A stretch of 64,000 nucleotides of DNA, from positions 682,001 through 746,000 of the forward strand of contig JAAKBF010000218.1 of NCBI GenBank assembly GCA_012656075.1, in the 5' to 3' direction. The stretch is from Phytophthora hibernalis (Eukaryota > Oomycota > Peronosporomycetes > Peronosporales > Peronosporaceae). The notes under the pieces are model-generated. The model saw only the letters and a list, made by a program, of their open reading frames with translations. It did not search any database and had not been told where the DNA came from. The translations under genes were made by a program, and so were the position numbers. Positions 1 through 11,924 of this stretch are shown here, one piece after another; positions within the stretch are counted from its first letter, which is position 1; each line of letters begins with the position of its first letter.

Positions 1-166
1 CGTCGCCGACGCCGGGTGTGCGGAGCGACATTGGGTCGGAATCTGGGTGATGTCTCACTGCAATCTCCGTATTGGTTAAAATAAAATACGCGTCCAATGA
101 TAACAAAGCCGCGACTTCGCGTGGTTTATGGATACATGGAGAAAGCTATTATTATAGGGAAGTGGG

Positions 167-553
167 TCCTGCAACGTTAATGTCGCAGTTTTTATGTCTG
201 TTAACGTTGCCTTAAGGGCACATTAACGTCGTTTTAAGCGTCCAGTTTCTGGAAGGAGGGGGTGAAGGCAAACTCCCGCATTTACGTTTTGGACAACGGC
301 TATATGCTTCACGAGAGAGGCTTGTATTTCGTTGATTTCGCTAGTCCTTGCTTAACCTCATTCAGTCCATTTCAACGAGGCGAGGGGCGTTAAAAGGATC
401 CTGGTATTGCGATCAGGGCCGAGAAAACGTGAGAGCCCCTGGATTTGAGGGCCCAATTACGTTGCTGTAAGGGCTTTATGTTGCTTTTGACAGAACTTAA
501 GTTGCTTCAGATCCCTGACAGAACCTTGAAGCAGCTTTATTAACGTTGCAGGA
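167..553. repeat. MITE-like element with 15 bp terminal inverted repeats
   Basis: The segment begins with TCCTGCAACGTTAAT (167-181) and ends with the exact reverse complement (539-553). It has no coding capacity. Internal copies of related words (GTTGCCTTAAGGGC, GTTGCTGTAAGGGC) suggest subterminal repeats. I found no clear target-site duplication, so the transposon superfamily is open. The flanks (1-166 and 554-1564) hold no supported gene. Confidence 0.5.
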
Positions 554-1564
554 ACGCCATTCAGCAATTAGGGAAAATTCCAAAGGGGACTCAAATCGAA
601 AAACATTTTCAAAGGACTCGATAATTAAAAAGCTAGGATAGCTTTTACTCAGCCTGAAAATCGTCAATCATGTGGCAGGATGTTACAAGTGATTACAACG
701 ATGAAGATAATGAGAGCTTTAATGCTCTATTACACCTGAAGCTCGCCAGCTCCGTGTACTCACCTGCTCCGCGTACTCACCTGTGGCATGCTCGCAACGC
801 ATAAGGAGTTGCTTGGACATTGTGTCGTAACCGTGAATGATGGGTGATGGCAAATTTACGGTAATTTTAAGAAACAGTGTAGGTTAATGACATTTGATAA
901 GATTATGTTCGATACATAATTCCCGAGCGCTCGTTCTTATTTTGGTAAATTGGGACCAACTTTTCCCGGGAGTCGTCCGGAACTTAAGAACGGCCCTAAT
1001 ACGGTATAATAGACTTTTATCGAGCCTTTTGCCAAAATATATGCAAAGCACAATACCGGTACACGCATTGGGAGGGGTTTCGTTTGAGTAAATATGCAGG
1101 CATGATTGGCATAAGCTTAGTTAAAAGTAGCAACCGTTTCATTAGAAGCGAAGTGATGCTAGATCGATGAATTTAGAGCTCCTTCAACACTCCTTCAACC
1201 AACATTTTGAAAAAATACTTCGAAGTATACCGGTAGCTTATTTTTCGCCTTCATTTGAGTATCGTTCCAATCAGTATATCCTATCCAAAATTGCGTACAT
1301 GAATATGAAGTGAATTCAGCGCGACGAATTCCAATCCATTTTTTTAAAACACATCATGTTCCGTGCGGGCGTAGTAATTTCGCAAAATTTTGTTGGCCAA
1401 GATAGCTGCAGGAAATGTTTCGTTCAAATAGCACGAGTAAGTATCCGTGGCTGATGCGATTAGATTTTGTACGTAGTCTTGCATTAAAGTGAGAAGATAA
1501 GTCGGCAATACAACGACGCACACATAATATGCATATTAATCTTACTACACTGTACACTATACTA

Positions 1565-3222
1565 CACCTTTGCCCGACCAAGATGGTGCGATGCCACTTC
1601 AATGTGGTGAAGTACCATAAAACTTTCGAAATCAAACTCAATAATTACATTAGAATATCTGCTACTTCATGAATTTTGTCTTCCCAAGTCCAAAGTGGTT
1701 TAATCGTGGTGCAAGGTGGGTGGGGAGCGCACATAACCAATCGAGTTGGCGGGAACTTTGGCGCGCGCGCGAAAATGACGCTGCACCACTACGAGCTCTC
1801 TTAAGCTGGCAAACCCTCTCACTTCCTAACAACTCCCTGTCGACCAGCCTCCCCGCCGCCATTCGATGCCAAGGCCCCACACCCAGCCGCTGCACGAGCA
1901 CGCTTGCTCGACTCGTACCGCAGTGGCGGCGATTGGATGCTCGTGGCTCCCCACAATGGAATCGCCCCTACGTCGGCGCGCCGAATTGTTGAGTCTGGGC
2001 GAGTGGAGTTGCGTCCTCGCGGAGGATCGCGGCGTTCCTGCGTCAAATGTACCCCAGAAATTGAGGCTGCTCTCGAGGAGTACCTCAACGATAACTGCAC
2101 GTACACCCTTGCCACAATGAAGGACATGGCTCGCTACGACTTCGGCGTGGATTTGAGCACGACGACTATCAGCAACAAGCTCATAGGCATGCTGTTCACA
2201 ACTAAACAGGTATGTTATCCTCTCAATATTGTTAGATATGCTAAACTAACTACGAGTGTATTTATTCCAATGATGTAGGTCCGCGTAGAGCCAATGACCT
2301 GCAATAATGAGGCTAACAAAGCAAAGCGCATGATTTTGCTAAAGAGCTGCGGAAGTACATGCACGAGGGGAATTTCATCGTGTACTACGATGAAACGAAC
2401 TTTAACGTGTACTGTAAGCGCAGTCAAGGACGTGCTAAACAGGGAGAGCGTGCGACGGTCGTGTTGCCCCCTCTAAGGGTGCAAATCTGCAGGTGCAGTG
2501 CGCTGTTTCGACTGAGGTCGGTCTGGTGCACTATCGCTTGGAGCGAGGAAGCATCCGAATGGATGTCAACGCAGATTTCGTCGACGAAATTTACGAGAAG
2601 ATCAAATCCTTGCCCACCTTCCACGAGCACTTTCAGGGCAAAAGGTGGTTGTCGTGTTCGACAACGCCCCCGCTCATAGCCAGACGGAAGAGCGCGTCAT
2701 CGAGCACGACGACCTGGTTCTCCTACGTTTATCACCATACTCCCCAATGTGCAATCCAATTGAAGGTAAGACACAACCTTTGCTATTGTTGTACACGCGT
2801 AAATGACTAACAAGCTGCCGATCTGATGCTACAGGTTGTTTTAGCGTTCTCAAGGCGAAGATCAAGGGTGATCTCGCCTTGTCTCGCGAAGAGCTGGTTG
2901 CTGTTCGTCCTCGTGGGACAATCGCGGCAGCTCGAATGGCGATTTTGGAGCGTGCGGCGAAGCGATGCATCAGCTGCATGGATTTACGGCTTGTGAACAA
3001 GATGGCGCTGCACTGTCAACACGCGGTTGCAGCTGCTGAGCGCAAGGAAGACATGCAGTACGGCACCTAATTTGTGCCTTCGCGAAGAGCCATTTTGCTC
3101 TTGGTTTTCGCCACTTTGCATTTCGCTAGTAACATGAATTTTGCTAATCAAAAATTCTGTTTTTAAATTTTCAAAATAACCACATTGAAGTGGCATTGCA
3201 CCATCTTGGTCAGGCAAAGGTG
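1565..3222 (+). mobile_element. IS630/Tc1-like DNA transposon, copy 1
   Basis: About 45 bp inverted repeats bound the element. The left arm starts CACCTTTGCC at 1565 and the right arm is its near-perfect reverse complement ending at 3222. A TA dinucleotide sits at each side (1563-1564 and 3223-3224), as expected for IS630/Tc1/mariner target-site duplication. The 1658 bp element contains one transposase gene on the plus strand. A second, related copy lies at 22059-23587 in the opposite orientation with the same CACCTTTGCC ends. Confidence 0.85.
1866..3070 (+). CDS. IS630/Tc1-family DDE transposase (copy 1)
   Basis: The gene encodes a cut-and-paste transposase of the DDE_3 fold. An N-terminal helix-turn-helix region (residues about 10-60) is followed by the catalytic motifs YYDETNFN, FDNAPAHS and CNPIEG, with about 33 residues between the second Asp and the Glu. 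Two GT-AG introns of 69 bp fit the frame: 2210-2278 and 2766-2834. The start is the ATG at 1866, matching the MPS... start of the related copy at 23388. Read literally, the frame breaks just after the ATG, near 2323-2325 (A run), at 2467-2471 (C run) and at 2640-2643 (A run). Each break is explained by one missing base, so the gene may be intact in the organism. The closest relative in the window is the transposase of the copy at 22059-23587. Confidence 0.8.
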
Positions 3223-3686
3223 TAGTATGAATGCCAGCCAAACAATCTAACGTACGGAATTATTTACACACCACTGTAGTAAACGGTGCTCGGTATTATA
3301 CATGTAGTAGTGTGTTGTCAACCGCCACAAATAAAATAATAATCCATCCGGTTATCAAATATAGTACTTCCTCTGGGTTTGAAAGATTGCAATTATGGCC
3401 TATCCACAGACATAAGATTTTTCAGGTTTGTATAAAATTTGGACGACACAACAAAACAGAAAATCCCGTGTGTATTTATAAATCAATTACGATGTCTTCA
3501 TGAATAACCATCACAGCGTGACGGAACGCAGCTAAGTCGCACGCGAACGACTGAGGCAGCTCGCCTATACGCCTTAGTTTCTTTTCCCACAATGAGGAAG
3601 TTTGTAGCCGTTACAACCCCCAACTCTCATTACGCACTCCATCACCTTCTGTAAGGTTAGGAAAATATTGTCGAGTTTTTCTGGAG

Positions 3687-4992
3687 CTAGTGCTGCATAT
3701 GACTCCTCACTGCAAGGATGAGCTGGTCGATATTATAGCAATCTTCTTGATACTGAAGCGCCTGTATCGATGAGAAATAGCCTAAATCGAGGACATTCAT
3801 ATCCGGCGAGTTGGCCGGTTGAAAGGATGCCTTGATGTTCCATCCGTCCGCTTTGCCGGCCGCCAATATGTCGGGGTCGTCTGGCTTGCAGTGCGGCGTA
3901 GAATTATCCTGTTGGCTTATGATAGGATTTCCCTTGTCAAAAGGTGGCCACTTGTCCTTGATAGCGGGTATAACATGACACAATAGGTAGCGCTTGTACA
4001 CCTCACGATTCACTGTATCGAGATTCTTCGTCTCAATTGTACCAGCAAGTCGGTTCTTGCTGGTGCGCTGCGCCTCTGTCTGCTTCGTGAAGTCCCATAT
4101 GCCAATTTTACCATAAAAATAACCTCTCCATTATTATCATATTTGCACAAATCACAAAATAAATTATTAGAGAGCATAACAATTGACAGTAATCAGTGCA
4201 GCACTCACCGTGGCTGCGTTACTGCAGCCAAAAACATTGTTTTGCCGATGAATCTCTTGCTCTTGCGCTTGCGATGAGGCACAGTCTCTCCGGGTAACAC
4301 GTAGAAGACCTTCTTATCCTTGTCCTCGTTGAACCACTTCTCGTCCACATGCACCACATTGTGCATGGGCGAGAAGTGAGCTCGTGGACAACATGCTGCA
4401 TAGCGTGGCGAAGGCGCCCCAACTTGTTGGCCTTGGTCAGCAATGTGGATGGTGCTGGAGTGGCGGAGGACGGCCCCCGTCGCCACTGCATCTCGGACCA
4501 CCGCGCGCGACACGCCTAGTTCACCGGCAAGGCAAGCTTGCGTCATGCGGCGCCGAAACGGTATGTCCGCGATGCGCTCTAGCAGCTGCTCTCTGTCCCT
4601 CTTTTTCGTCCTGACGCCCCCTTTATCCGGCTGCTAACGCCGTCGATACTGGCCTTCTCGAATGTCTCCTTAAACTGGCCCCAGATCCGGCTGATAGTGC
4701 TCTTGTCAACGTCGAACTTGATGGAGGCGTCACGCTGCGCGTGACGGTCATGGCGCCCTCTAACACTGTGTAGCAACAAGAATATTACGACATCTTGGCG
4801 CTCCCTTGTGCTGAGGTTGGGATTTTGGTGGCGGGCATAATTGCGTCTAGTCGTCGGTGGTCGATAGGAGACCAATTGAGTAATGAGAGTTGCTCGCATC
4901 TGAACACTTTTGGCCACAACTTTTTTTGAAAACGTTTTTGGCGCTTGAACCGACATCAGAAAGAGGGGATCAAACTGCGTCGATTCCGCCAA
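3687..4992 (-). pseudogene. Mariner-like (DD39D) transposase, decayed
   Basis: Three minus-strand reading-frame blocks form one mariner-like transposase. The N-terminal helix-turn-helix region is at 4992-4579. The first catalytic Asp (VHVDEKWF) is in the block 4546-4205. The second and third lie in the block ending at 3687 (QQDNSTPHC and NVLDLGYF). I count 39 residues between the second and third Asp, the DD39D signature of plant-type mariners. A GTGAGT donor at about 4207 suggests an intron or a decayed junction before the C-terminal block. Several frame changes make it non-functional as read. I could not find matching terminal repeats. The 3226-3686 stretch between it and the previous transposon holds nothing I recognise. 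Confidence 0.75.
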
Positions 4993-5350
4993 TCAAAATA
5001 CGCAAAGCGAACGCACAGGCGAAAACTGGTTATAGCAAATGTTTTTCGATGCAAACTTTTTCAACCGGATGAAGTAAGTTTTCAAGCTTTTTGCTGAAGT
5101 ATCCAAATCGTATTACGAAAGGTATCAGAAATGCAAGGATTCAGATATCCCTGGATATGAAATCCAGAGAACGTCCACTCAGTGAATCATATAGAGTGTT
5201 TAAAAGGTGCGTCGAAAGACCTGTTCTTGGCGGCGCAGCACTGTAACTTACCCAAACCTAGACTTTCAAGATAGACGTTCCTCTACAAGATCATTACCGG
5301 TAATCTGTTGGGCGGATCACTCCAAAACGGAAGCGGACCGAGCTAAACTA

Positions 5351-6104
5351 CATGTGCGCCACACTTGGCATCGAGCAAGACGACAGCAGCGACGACGACT
5401 TCATTCCAGATGAGGCGGACGCTCCTGGGCTGAGTCGTCAGAAACTTGATCTTCGTCTCCAGACGAGGCTGGAGACGAAGGTCAAGTTTCTGACGACTCA
5501 GCCCAGGACACCAACCGGCATTATTCACCACATCAACCATCTCCAAGGCGACGATTTTCTCCACATGAGCCGTTACCCTCCAAGAAGCGCAAAGTGGTGA
5601 AAGCTGTGTTGTGTGACGAATATTCCAGAGACAACGCCAACGAAAACGGAGACAACGGAAACAATGACCGCGGTTCAACCGCTTCGACACGCCCTGAATA
5701 TACGCCTCGTAAGCGTACCAGCAAGCAGCTGAATGAAATGGATGCTATGCGTGCAAACGGCGATGCAATTGTCAACGTTCCCTTCTTTTCCATCCAACCC
5801 GATCGCGGTCTGGGAGGCGTTTGCTGACATTTTCGAAACCTACACGCTGTAAAACAATATAAATTTTCGGGTCCGCAGTTCTTAAACGACGGTGCTTTAT
5901 AATAGGTATGCATACTTCATTGTTGTAAAGTTGGCTATGTCTAACACGATCGTTGTTTTCTTGCTTTGTAGCACCCACGACGAATCAATACCCACTGAGT
6001 TTCGTTGGGCATACAAGATATTTCGCTGCACCCACGGCATTTCGCAGAGTTCTCGTTCGAAAGGCCACCGCAACCGCAAGATACGTTACTGTGGATGACT
6101 CGCT
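5351..6104 (+). pseudogene. MULE-A 5' part: FAR1-type N-terminal region
   Basis: Plus-strand blocks form the N-terminus of a FAR1/Mutator-type transposase. An acidic, low-complexity leader starting MCATLGIEQ (5351) is followed by a Lys/Arg-rich patch (KKRK near 5583), a short helix (VWEAFADIFETY near 5800-5840) and the beginning of a zinc-finger region (FRCTHG ... SRSKGHRNRK, 6023-6080). A probable intron lies at 5906-5971 (GTATGC...TAG). The coding signal stops near 6104 and resumes about 1.7 kb later at about 7825, so an insertion appears to separate the two halves. An 80-base hairpin (5423-5508) sits inside the leader. Confidence 0.55.
5423..5508. repeat. Near-perfect 40 bp hairpin within a coding region
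   Basis: Arms 5423-5462 and 5469-5508 are reverse complements with a single mismatch, separated by a 6-base loop. The hairpin lies inside the MULE-A leader frame, and both strands encode nearly the same peptide (LSRQKLDLRLQ...). It may be an inverted duplication of one coding segment. In RNA it would form a very stable stem. Confidence 0.85.
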
Positions 6105-7815
6105 CGGTTCACTGTTGTTGTGACTTCGACAGATAAGGAAGTTTATGATCAAGATTATCAACGAGGTGCGCTAAGGTCTCCGCTGGGGCAACCGCCATAG
6201 GGACTTGCACTGGGGAAGCGAAGGTGCGCATCAGTGTCGACTGCATTAGACGTACTAACGCGTCTTCGAATGCCTTGGGAACTGCGTCTTCTCTGGCGAT
6301 CGGGGCCTCCGGTTGCGGCAGTGCGGCTGTATCGGTGGGGCGGGCGCCCTCTGCGGGTAGTGGTAGACTGGTAAGGCCTGCGCTCTTTGTACTCATGGTG
6401 GTTGGCCTGATGGCATCTGCGTCCGCTTAGGCGACTCGACACTGCTGTCGGAGTTTTTCGGGTAAGAATGCGGGAGGACTCGGCTGTGTCGAGGTCGGGC
6501 TGTCCTTGCGTGGGCTCTGCGACGGGGTTTCAACTGTCCCCATCAGCACCGCGAGGGGGTCGATGAGCACGTAGATCGCGTCCTTCCATGACAACAAGTC
6601 CCAGTCGTACACCTTCTCCATCTCGAACGCTCCCAGCACGAAGCCGGAACCGCGCGGCATCTTGAAGAGTCCAGACGCCGCGATGTATACGCTCGCGAGA
6701 TCCCCCAGGACGGGGATCGGGCTGGGCCCTCGGATCTCTCAATCAACTTCGGCAGGAAGTCTAGAACCGGATGGCGCTCAAGCTGTCTGAACAGCTCGAC
6801 ACGACTCAGTCCGTAGGCCAGCTCGTCGGCCGTATACTCTCGTCCCGCGACGGCTTTAGCGTGATGTCGTCCACCGAGTCCGGGGTGCGAATCTTCTCCT
6901 TATTCGGCTTCTTGCGCTTTGGCTTGGAGGACGGGGTTTGGTGGTCTTCGGTCTTTACAGACTTCGGACCGGCGGGGCCTCGACGTGAGTCGATACCCTT
7001 GGTGGCCTCCGGGGAAGCCACATCGGGAACGGCGAACTGTTCTTCAAACGCCTCCTCTTGATCGCTGGCACCATGGCATGGTGTGAAGGTTCCCTCGGAG
7101 CTCCACAACGTGTCGGGTCTCTCTTCAAGATCACTTGCCGTCGACGACCTTTTGATCGACGGCGCTCCCGCTTCCGGTTCCTTCTTGTTCGTTACCCCAT
7201 CTTCCGGAGTAGTACTCCCGGGTCGCGGCACCATTGTGCAGTAGCGCCTTAGCAGAAATCTGCAGTCGTCCTCGCACAAACCCTTCGCGCTGGCGTCGGG
7301 CAAATTCCCGGTTGTTTGAGTAGCGTATCTCTGGATGGGGTGTGATCCAAGTAGGTTAGGAACCTATGAAGCGTGCTTCTCCGGCGCAGCGCGGATTCTC
7401 CTCGCTCTGCGTCGCTCTTGCTCTGACGTCTCACTCGTGCGTGACGACGTCCTCTCCTCTTTGACCTTGGGCGTGCGGCGTTATCGGGCCGGCCTCGTTT
7501 GTGCACGGCGTTATCGGGTCAGTGCGTTCTTCGTCTTCGACGTCGGGTTATCAGCAACGCGTGGACGGTATCGTTTAACGCGTCCCACTTATTGGGCACG
7601 GGATGTGGGGTTGAATACACGGATCCAGCAGCGAACGACAAGGCCGGTTTATCTTGGGGATCTTCTCGGTCGAGGATGCTGGCTCTTGGAACGAAGGAAA
7701 TCCACTTGCGTATCACAAAGAGAATTCGGGACTGAGCATTGTCTAACTTTGCACTTTATTATTAGAACCATACCCATTCGCACCCCACGACTCCATCTCA
7801 AGCTTCATCATACCT
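6105..7815 (-). other. Unclassified insert with minus-strand coding blocks, between the halves of MULE-A
   Basis: Minus-strand blocks 7506-7249, 7303-6806, 6746-6543, 6660-6427 and 6396-6109 read like one protein in shifting frames. It has an Arg-rich start, a disordered Pro/Glu/Lys-rich middle (PKRKKPNKEK), a folded-looking segment (DLLSWKDAIYVLIDPLAVL) and a Pro-rich tail. It resembles a retroelement gag or structural protein in composition, but I see no zinc knuckle, protease or reverse transcriptase. It interrupts MULE-A, so it is probably mobile. I could not define its ends or a target-site duplication. Confidence 0.4.
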
Positions 7816-7824
7816 GATAACTAA

Positions 7825-10525
7825 CACGCTCCGCTGGATGAAGAAGACCGTAAAGATGTGAAAACGTTGGCGGATGCACGAGTTTCTTCCAAGCATATCG
7901 CAAAATTCTTGAATGAGCGAATTGGTGAGTAAAGCGTGGTTCGTTTTGAAGTGATATTTATTTAACATGTTTGTTTGGGTCACTTTCCTTGTTTCGATTT
8001 TCAATATGATAGGGTGCACAGTAACACCACAACAGACCCGTAACCTCATCCGCAGCATCATGGGAAACGATTCCGCAGAAGAGCACTTGAAAAACATGCT
8101 GCATGCTCTTCCTCAATTGAACGACAGCGAGGCTCTTGTACTACAAGACCAATTGGGACTTACGACCGCGATTGTTATGCAGACCAAAGTGCAGAAGATT
8201 ATGTTCGACAAGTGGGGCGATACGTTAGCGATGGACTTCACGCATGGCACAAATAATCTTGGTTATCACTTGGGTACGTATAGATATTATTCTAGCAGCT
8301 TTATATCAATATTCGTATAGCAACCTTATTTACTATACAGCAACTTCAAGCTGTCCAGGGATATTTTTGCGACAGTGAAAACAGAGTGGGAACGTTTCGT
8401 GAATATGATGACGGACGCATCGTGCAAGCGAGTTGAGGGAACTGTTTCATGCTGGAAAGTTCACTGCAAAAACGCAACTTTTGTGCCATGACATTGATTG
8501 GACATGCACCTGCTTATTTTACAAAAGTCATCGCCTACCATGTAGCCACATTATGCGCTTGGCTGAATCCGGACACGAGTTTCAAGTACTTCCAGGTATA
8601 ACGGTCCATGATCGGTGGAGAACATACGCCGCGTTGGATGTGAAACGAATTGGTGGTGAGAGCACAACTCCAGCACAAGCTAGGAAACCGAAGGAGGTCG
8701 TATACGTTCGCCTGTACCGGAAAGAACGTGCCAACCAGGTAGTTTTGTCGTCGTCAGAAAAATATTCCTATGCAAAAGCGATGCTGGAGCCACTACTCGA
8801 GCATTTGTCGTGCTTATCAAGTGCAGACTTTTATCAAGAGCTGGCTGCATGGAGAGATACGGTCGATGTTGGCCTAAATCGTTATAATGCTGATGAAAAA
8901 GAGGTGACAATAAGAAACATGATGTCGACACTGATGAAGAGAGTGAAGAGGACCTATTCTCTCCAGTGGATCCTTCGGACGCAATGGAGACAGTGAAGCT
9001 TATGTATGAGCTGGAAAATTATGTGCCTAGTATGGACGTATGTACAGATGGGGATAACGAGTCTGAGTCAGAAGACAAAGTTCCACCCACCCACGCAAAT
9101 CTCAGCCCTATAAGAAGATATTGACCCATCTTCACGTCCATCTTCCGGCGCGTGTAATAAGGAAGAGATCGAGACCAAGGAGCGGAAACAAGTCATCCCA
9201 ATCCGCGCAGTTGAAATTATCAACATACCAAAGCCAAAACGTCGAGGAAATTCGACGGTGACAACGAAACAACTCAGACAAACGACACTGATATCGGGCA
9301 ACAACGCGCCTTGCTGTTCACAAGTATCCCAGTGGTCTTACCGTGACTCTAGATCGCCTTCTTATTGGGGCACGAAACACTCCAAATTGGAAGTGTGTGG
9401 CAGAGACGCTAGACAAGTATCCCGTCCAGTTTGAAGACGCTTATTTGAGAGGACGCAGCATCGAGTGTAGTTGGGAAGCAATGCGGCCATCAAACTACAT
9501 GCACCCTTTCGTAATTCCAGTGGATATTACACGCTCACTCCAGGCATCGATCATTACAGCAAGGAAAGAACTGTGCAGCCCGGCAGAGATTGAAGAGAGT
9601 GTAAAAACGCAAGGGTTTATGCTTGATCTGGTTGCAACGATTGACCCAAAGCTTTGGAAGATGAGCGGGTACGTTTGCTTTACACTAAGGTTGTTTTATA
9701 AGTTGCTATAATATGGCGACTTTATCTATATGCACTGCTTGCAGTCAATTCGTGGGTGCGTTGACGGGGTTTCATGGCATCAAGTTCAAGTGGCGCATGT
9801 GGGCTGAAGACAGGAAGTGACTGGAGCAAGATTGGCGGAAAATCAAATCGAATGTAAGCCTCTTTGAGGTACCGACAAATACGACAGGCATATCAGAAGA
9901 TGCTACTTGCCAAAGACACCGCGTTCTGGCCAACGAAGTGATTAGCAAGTTTGCTTCAAGAAGACTGCTCACGGAGTTCATAACACAGTCGGAGGCGGAT
10001 CCATCACCTTTGAAAACATCGTTGGTGGGCTGTGTCGAGGGTGGTCAACGATAGCCACATCGACTTCTGCTTGTGGACACTTGGAGGCTTGGAGAGAGGC
10101 ATTCACGTGATCTCATCGCTGTTGTGGGATATTGGGTGGCCAAGTACGCCGAAGGTTGCCCGTGGCAATATCAAATTTGTTCTTCATCCGGTAAATCTGG
10201 ACGCGAACCATTGGGGGATCATCATCATACGGTTTCAAAATACGGGCACTGACTTGTAGACACAAGTTTACATGTACGAGCCTCTAATGAATGAGTGCTA
10301 CCACGATGGAATGCGGACAGTTTGGAAGGGCATACCAAAGGCCAAGGACGACGTAGGAAAAGAAGGACTTCGGGAATACCTGAAACGATGGCACGCAGCT
10401 TCCATGCCCAATGTGGAATTTTATTTTCAGGAGGTTAAGTGGGTGCTTGCGCCTCAACTGCCGGATTCAGCGAGTTGTGGCATTTTGATCGTAGCCCAGA
10501 CGCACAGTTACATCACCGAACCTTG
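7825..10525 (+). pseudogene. MULE-A 3' part: MULE transposase core, SWIM finger and Ulp1 (C48) protease
   Basis: In order: a helical region, an intron at 7925-8012 (GTGAGT...TAG), the first MULE catalytic block (LAMDFTHGTNNLGYHLG, 8227-8272), a second likely intron from about 8272 to 8340, then a SWIM zinc finger (CTCLFYKSHRLPCSHIM near 8505-8555). The segment normally holding the second catalytic Asp and the CHFH motif is missing, so the transposase is internally deleted. Downstream come an exon at 9343-9671, an intron at about 9670-9745, a nonsense codon near 9818, and a C48 cysteine-protease domain with NHWGIIII (catalytic His) and QLPDSASCG (oxyanion Gln and catalytic Cys) ending near 10525. 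Ulp1-like domains cleave SUMO-type conjugates; why MULEs carry them is not settled. Compare the second copy at 25290-29205. Confidence 0.75.
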
Positions 10526-10737
10526 AGCAGCAGAAGTATGCAGTCTCTAAGAACGACGTCAAGGTCATGCGCTTGCGGATGCTATGGGTCATCACCCACC
10601 ATTCAAAAGAGCGACCTATCTCCAACTCCGATGCTGCTAAGACAAGTGCAATTCTCCAGAAGCTTAAGAAAGAATTGTATTAAATGGGTGGATGGGTCTG
10701 CCGGCATTAACATTTCAATACAGGCGTGTCCATTGCG

Positions 10738-11010
10738 TTATTCTTTGAGCTTGTTGATGTCCATCTCCAGCAACACGCCGAACGAAAGATGGACATCTTG
10801 GTCAACTCCCTCTTGAGGTAATTCTGCATCCAACTCGTAAATGCGCTGTTGCTCCTCTTCAAAGCGGTCCTGTAACTCCAGCTGAATTGCCAAAATCTCA
10901 CCCAAGCTGCGTTGTACCTCCTCCAGCATGCCCCTCATCTTGTCCAGTTCGCCCATTCGCGTGCGCACTAGCTCACGTGCAAGATTTCTCTGGTTCAGTG
11001 CACCGCAGGA
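10738..11010 (-). pseudogene. Coiled-coil protein fragment, unknown
   Basis: The minus-strand frame reads a Glu/Leu/Arg-rich heptad-like stretch (GELDKMRGMLEEVQRSLGEI...) for about 85 residues and ends at 10738. Upstream in the same frame (to 11178) the sequence loses coding character. It resembles the C-terminal coiled coil of the Myb/SANT-like partner proteins of Harbinger elements, but that is inference. Confidence 0.3.
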
Positions 11011-11924
11011 TCTTCGTTGGCGATAAGAAAACTCGCTAAGTGTGAAATACGTGTTGTGTACGTATTTTGTGGTGCGTACACGTATATCTATGCAACATAG
11101 AAATACGTGTCGACCACATCGATTTAGATTCTCTAAATGTAGACATACCTTGTCATGAGGCCACGTGGCTTTGGTCATTTAAAATATAATACCGGGCGCC
11201 AGCTGCTTTATTGTTGCATTTAGTCGTAAGGTTGCCACAATTCCTGTCGTCATGTCGTATTTAAGGTTGCAGTACATGAAACGCCATTCTCTACTTAAGC
11301 GCTTCCTTCAAAGAATCAGGTTCCATTTAAATGGTACTTGGTACCAATAGGTGTAGGTGGTGTTGGTACCGGTACCGTTTGAGGCGGTGTTGATATCAGC
11401 AATGATCATCCTTGCCGACACCTGTGCGGCGGGCCCTCTCTTGTGCGGCACGCCAGCCATTCTCCAGTCTCCGTTGCCGAGACATCCAACCCCGCGCCAC
11501 ATGCACGTCGTCCGCAGCTCCACTTGTGGCACAAGATCCCATCAGTCACCTGTACATGACTACAGGTACAGTACCGGTACCGGTACAGTAGTCGCATAAC
11601 GCCTGCGAGCACCGACATCCGGAACTCTGGCCGGTGTATGCAGTGCATACTATGCACTCGGTAAACGACAAAGACGAGGAAGATCGTGGCGAGTCCGGGC
11701 GTGACACGCGCTGTGAAGGCGTGGCTATTGGGTGGTCCCCCTCGTGCGCAGGGGATTCACGTCGCGTTTCACCAGCAGCTCCATGTCGCCGGGTTGGAAT
11801 CGGTGGGCACCACCTCAGGCATTGGATCGACTTCGGTGCAATTCATTGTTTGTCGGAGCGAGTGGCAACCAACTATTTTCGAAACTCGCTCTCATCGACC
11901 GAGACATCACCCTCGACGATTACC
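11011..11924. other. Intergenic stretch upstream of the permease
   Basis: There is no convincing gene. The palindromic word GTACCGGTAC recurs near 11375-11390 and 11565-11590. The long open frame leading into the permease (from 11634) has no conserved content and is read as 5' untranslated sequence. A TTCATTGTTT word near 11842 loosely resembles the oomycete initiator but is not decisive. Confidence 0.4.

Noticed and set aside
11634..11924. N-terminal extension of the permease frame
   Set aside because: It is hydrophilic, low in conserved features and upstream of a strong ATG context at 11925, so it is treated as leader sequence.
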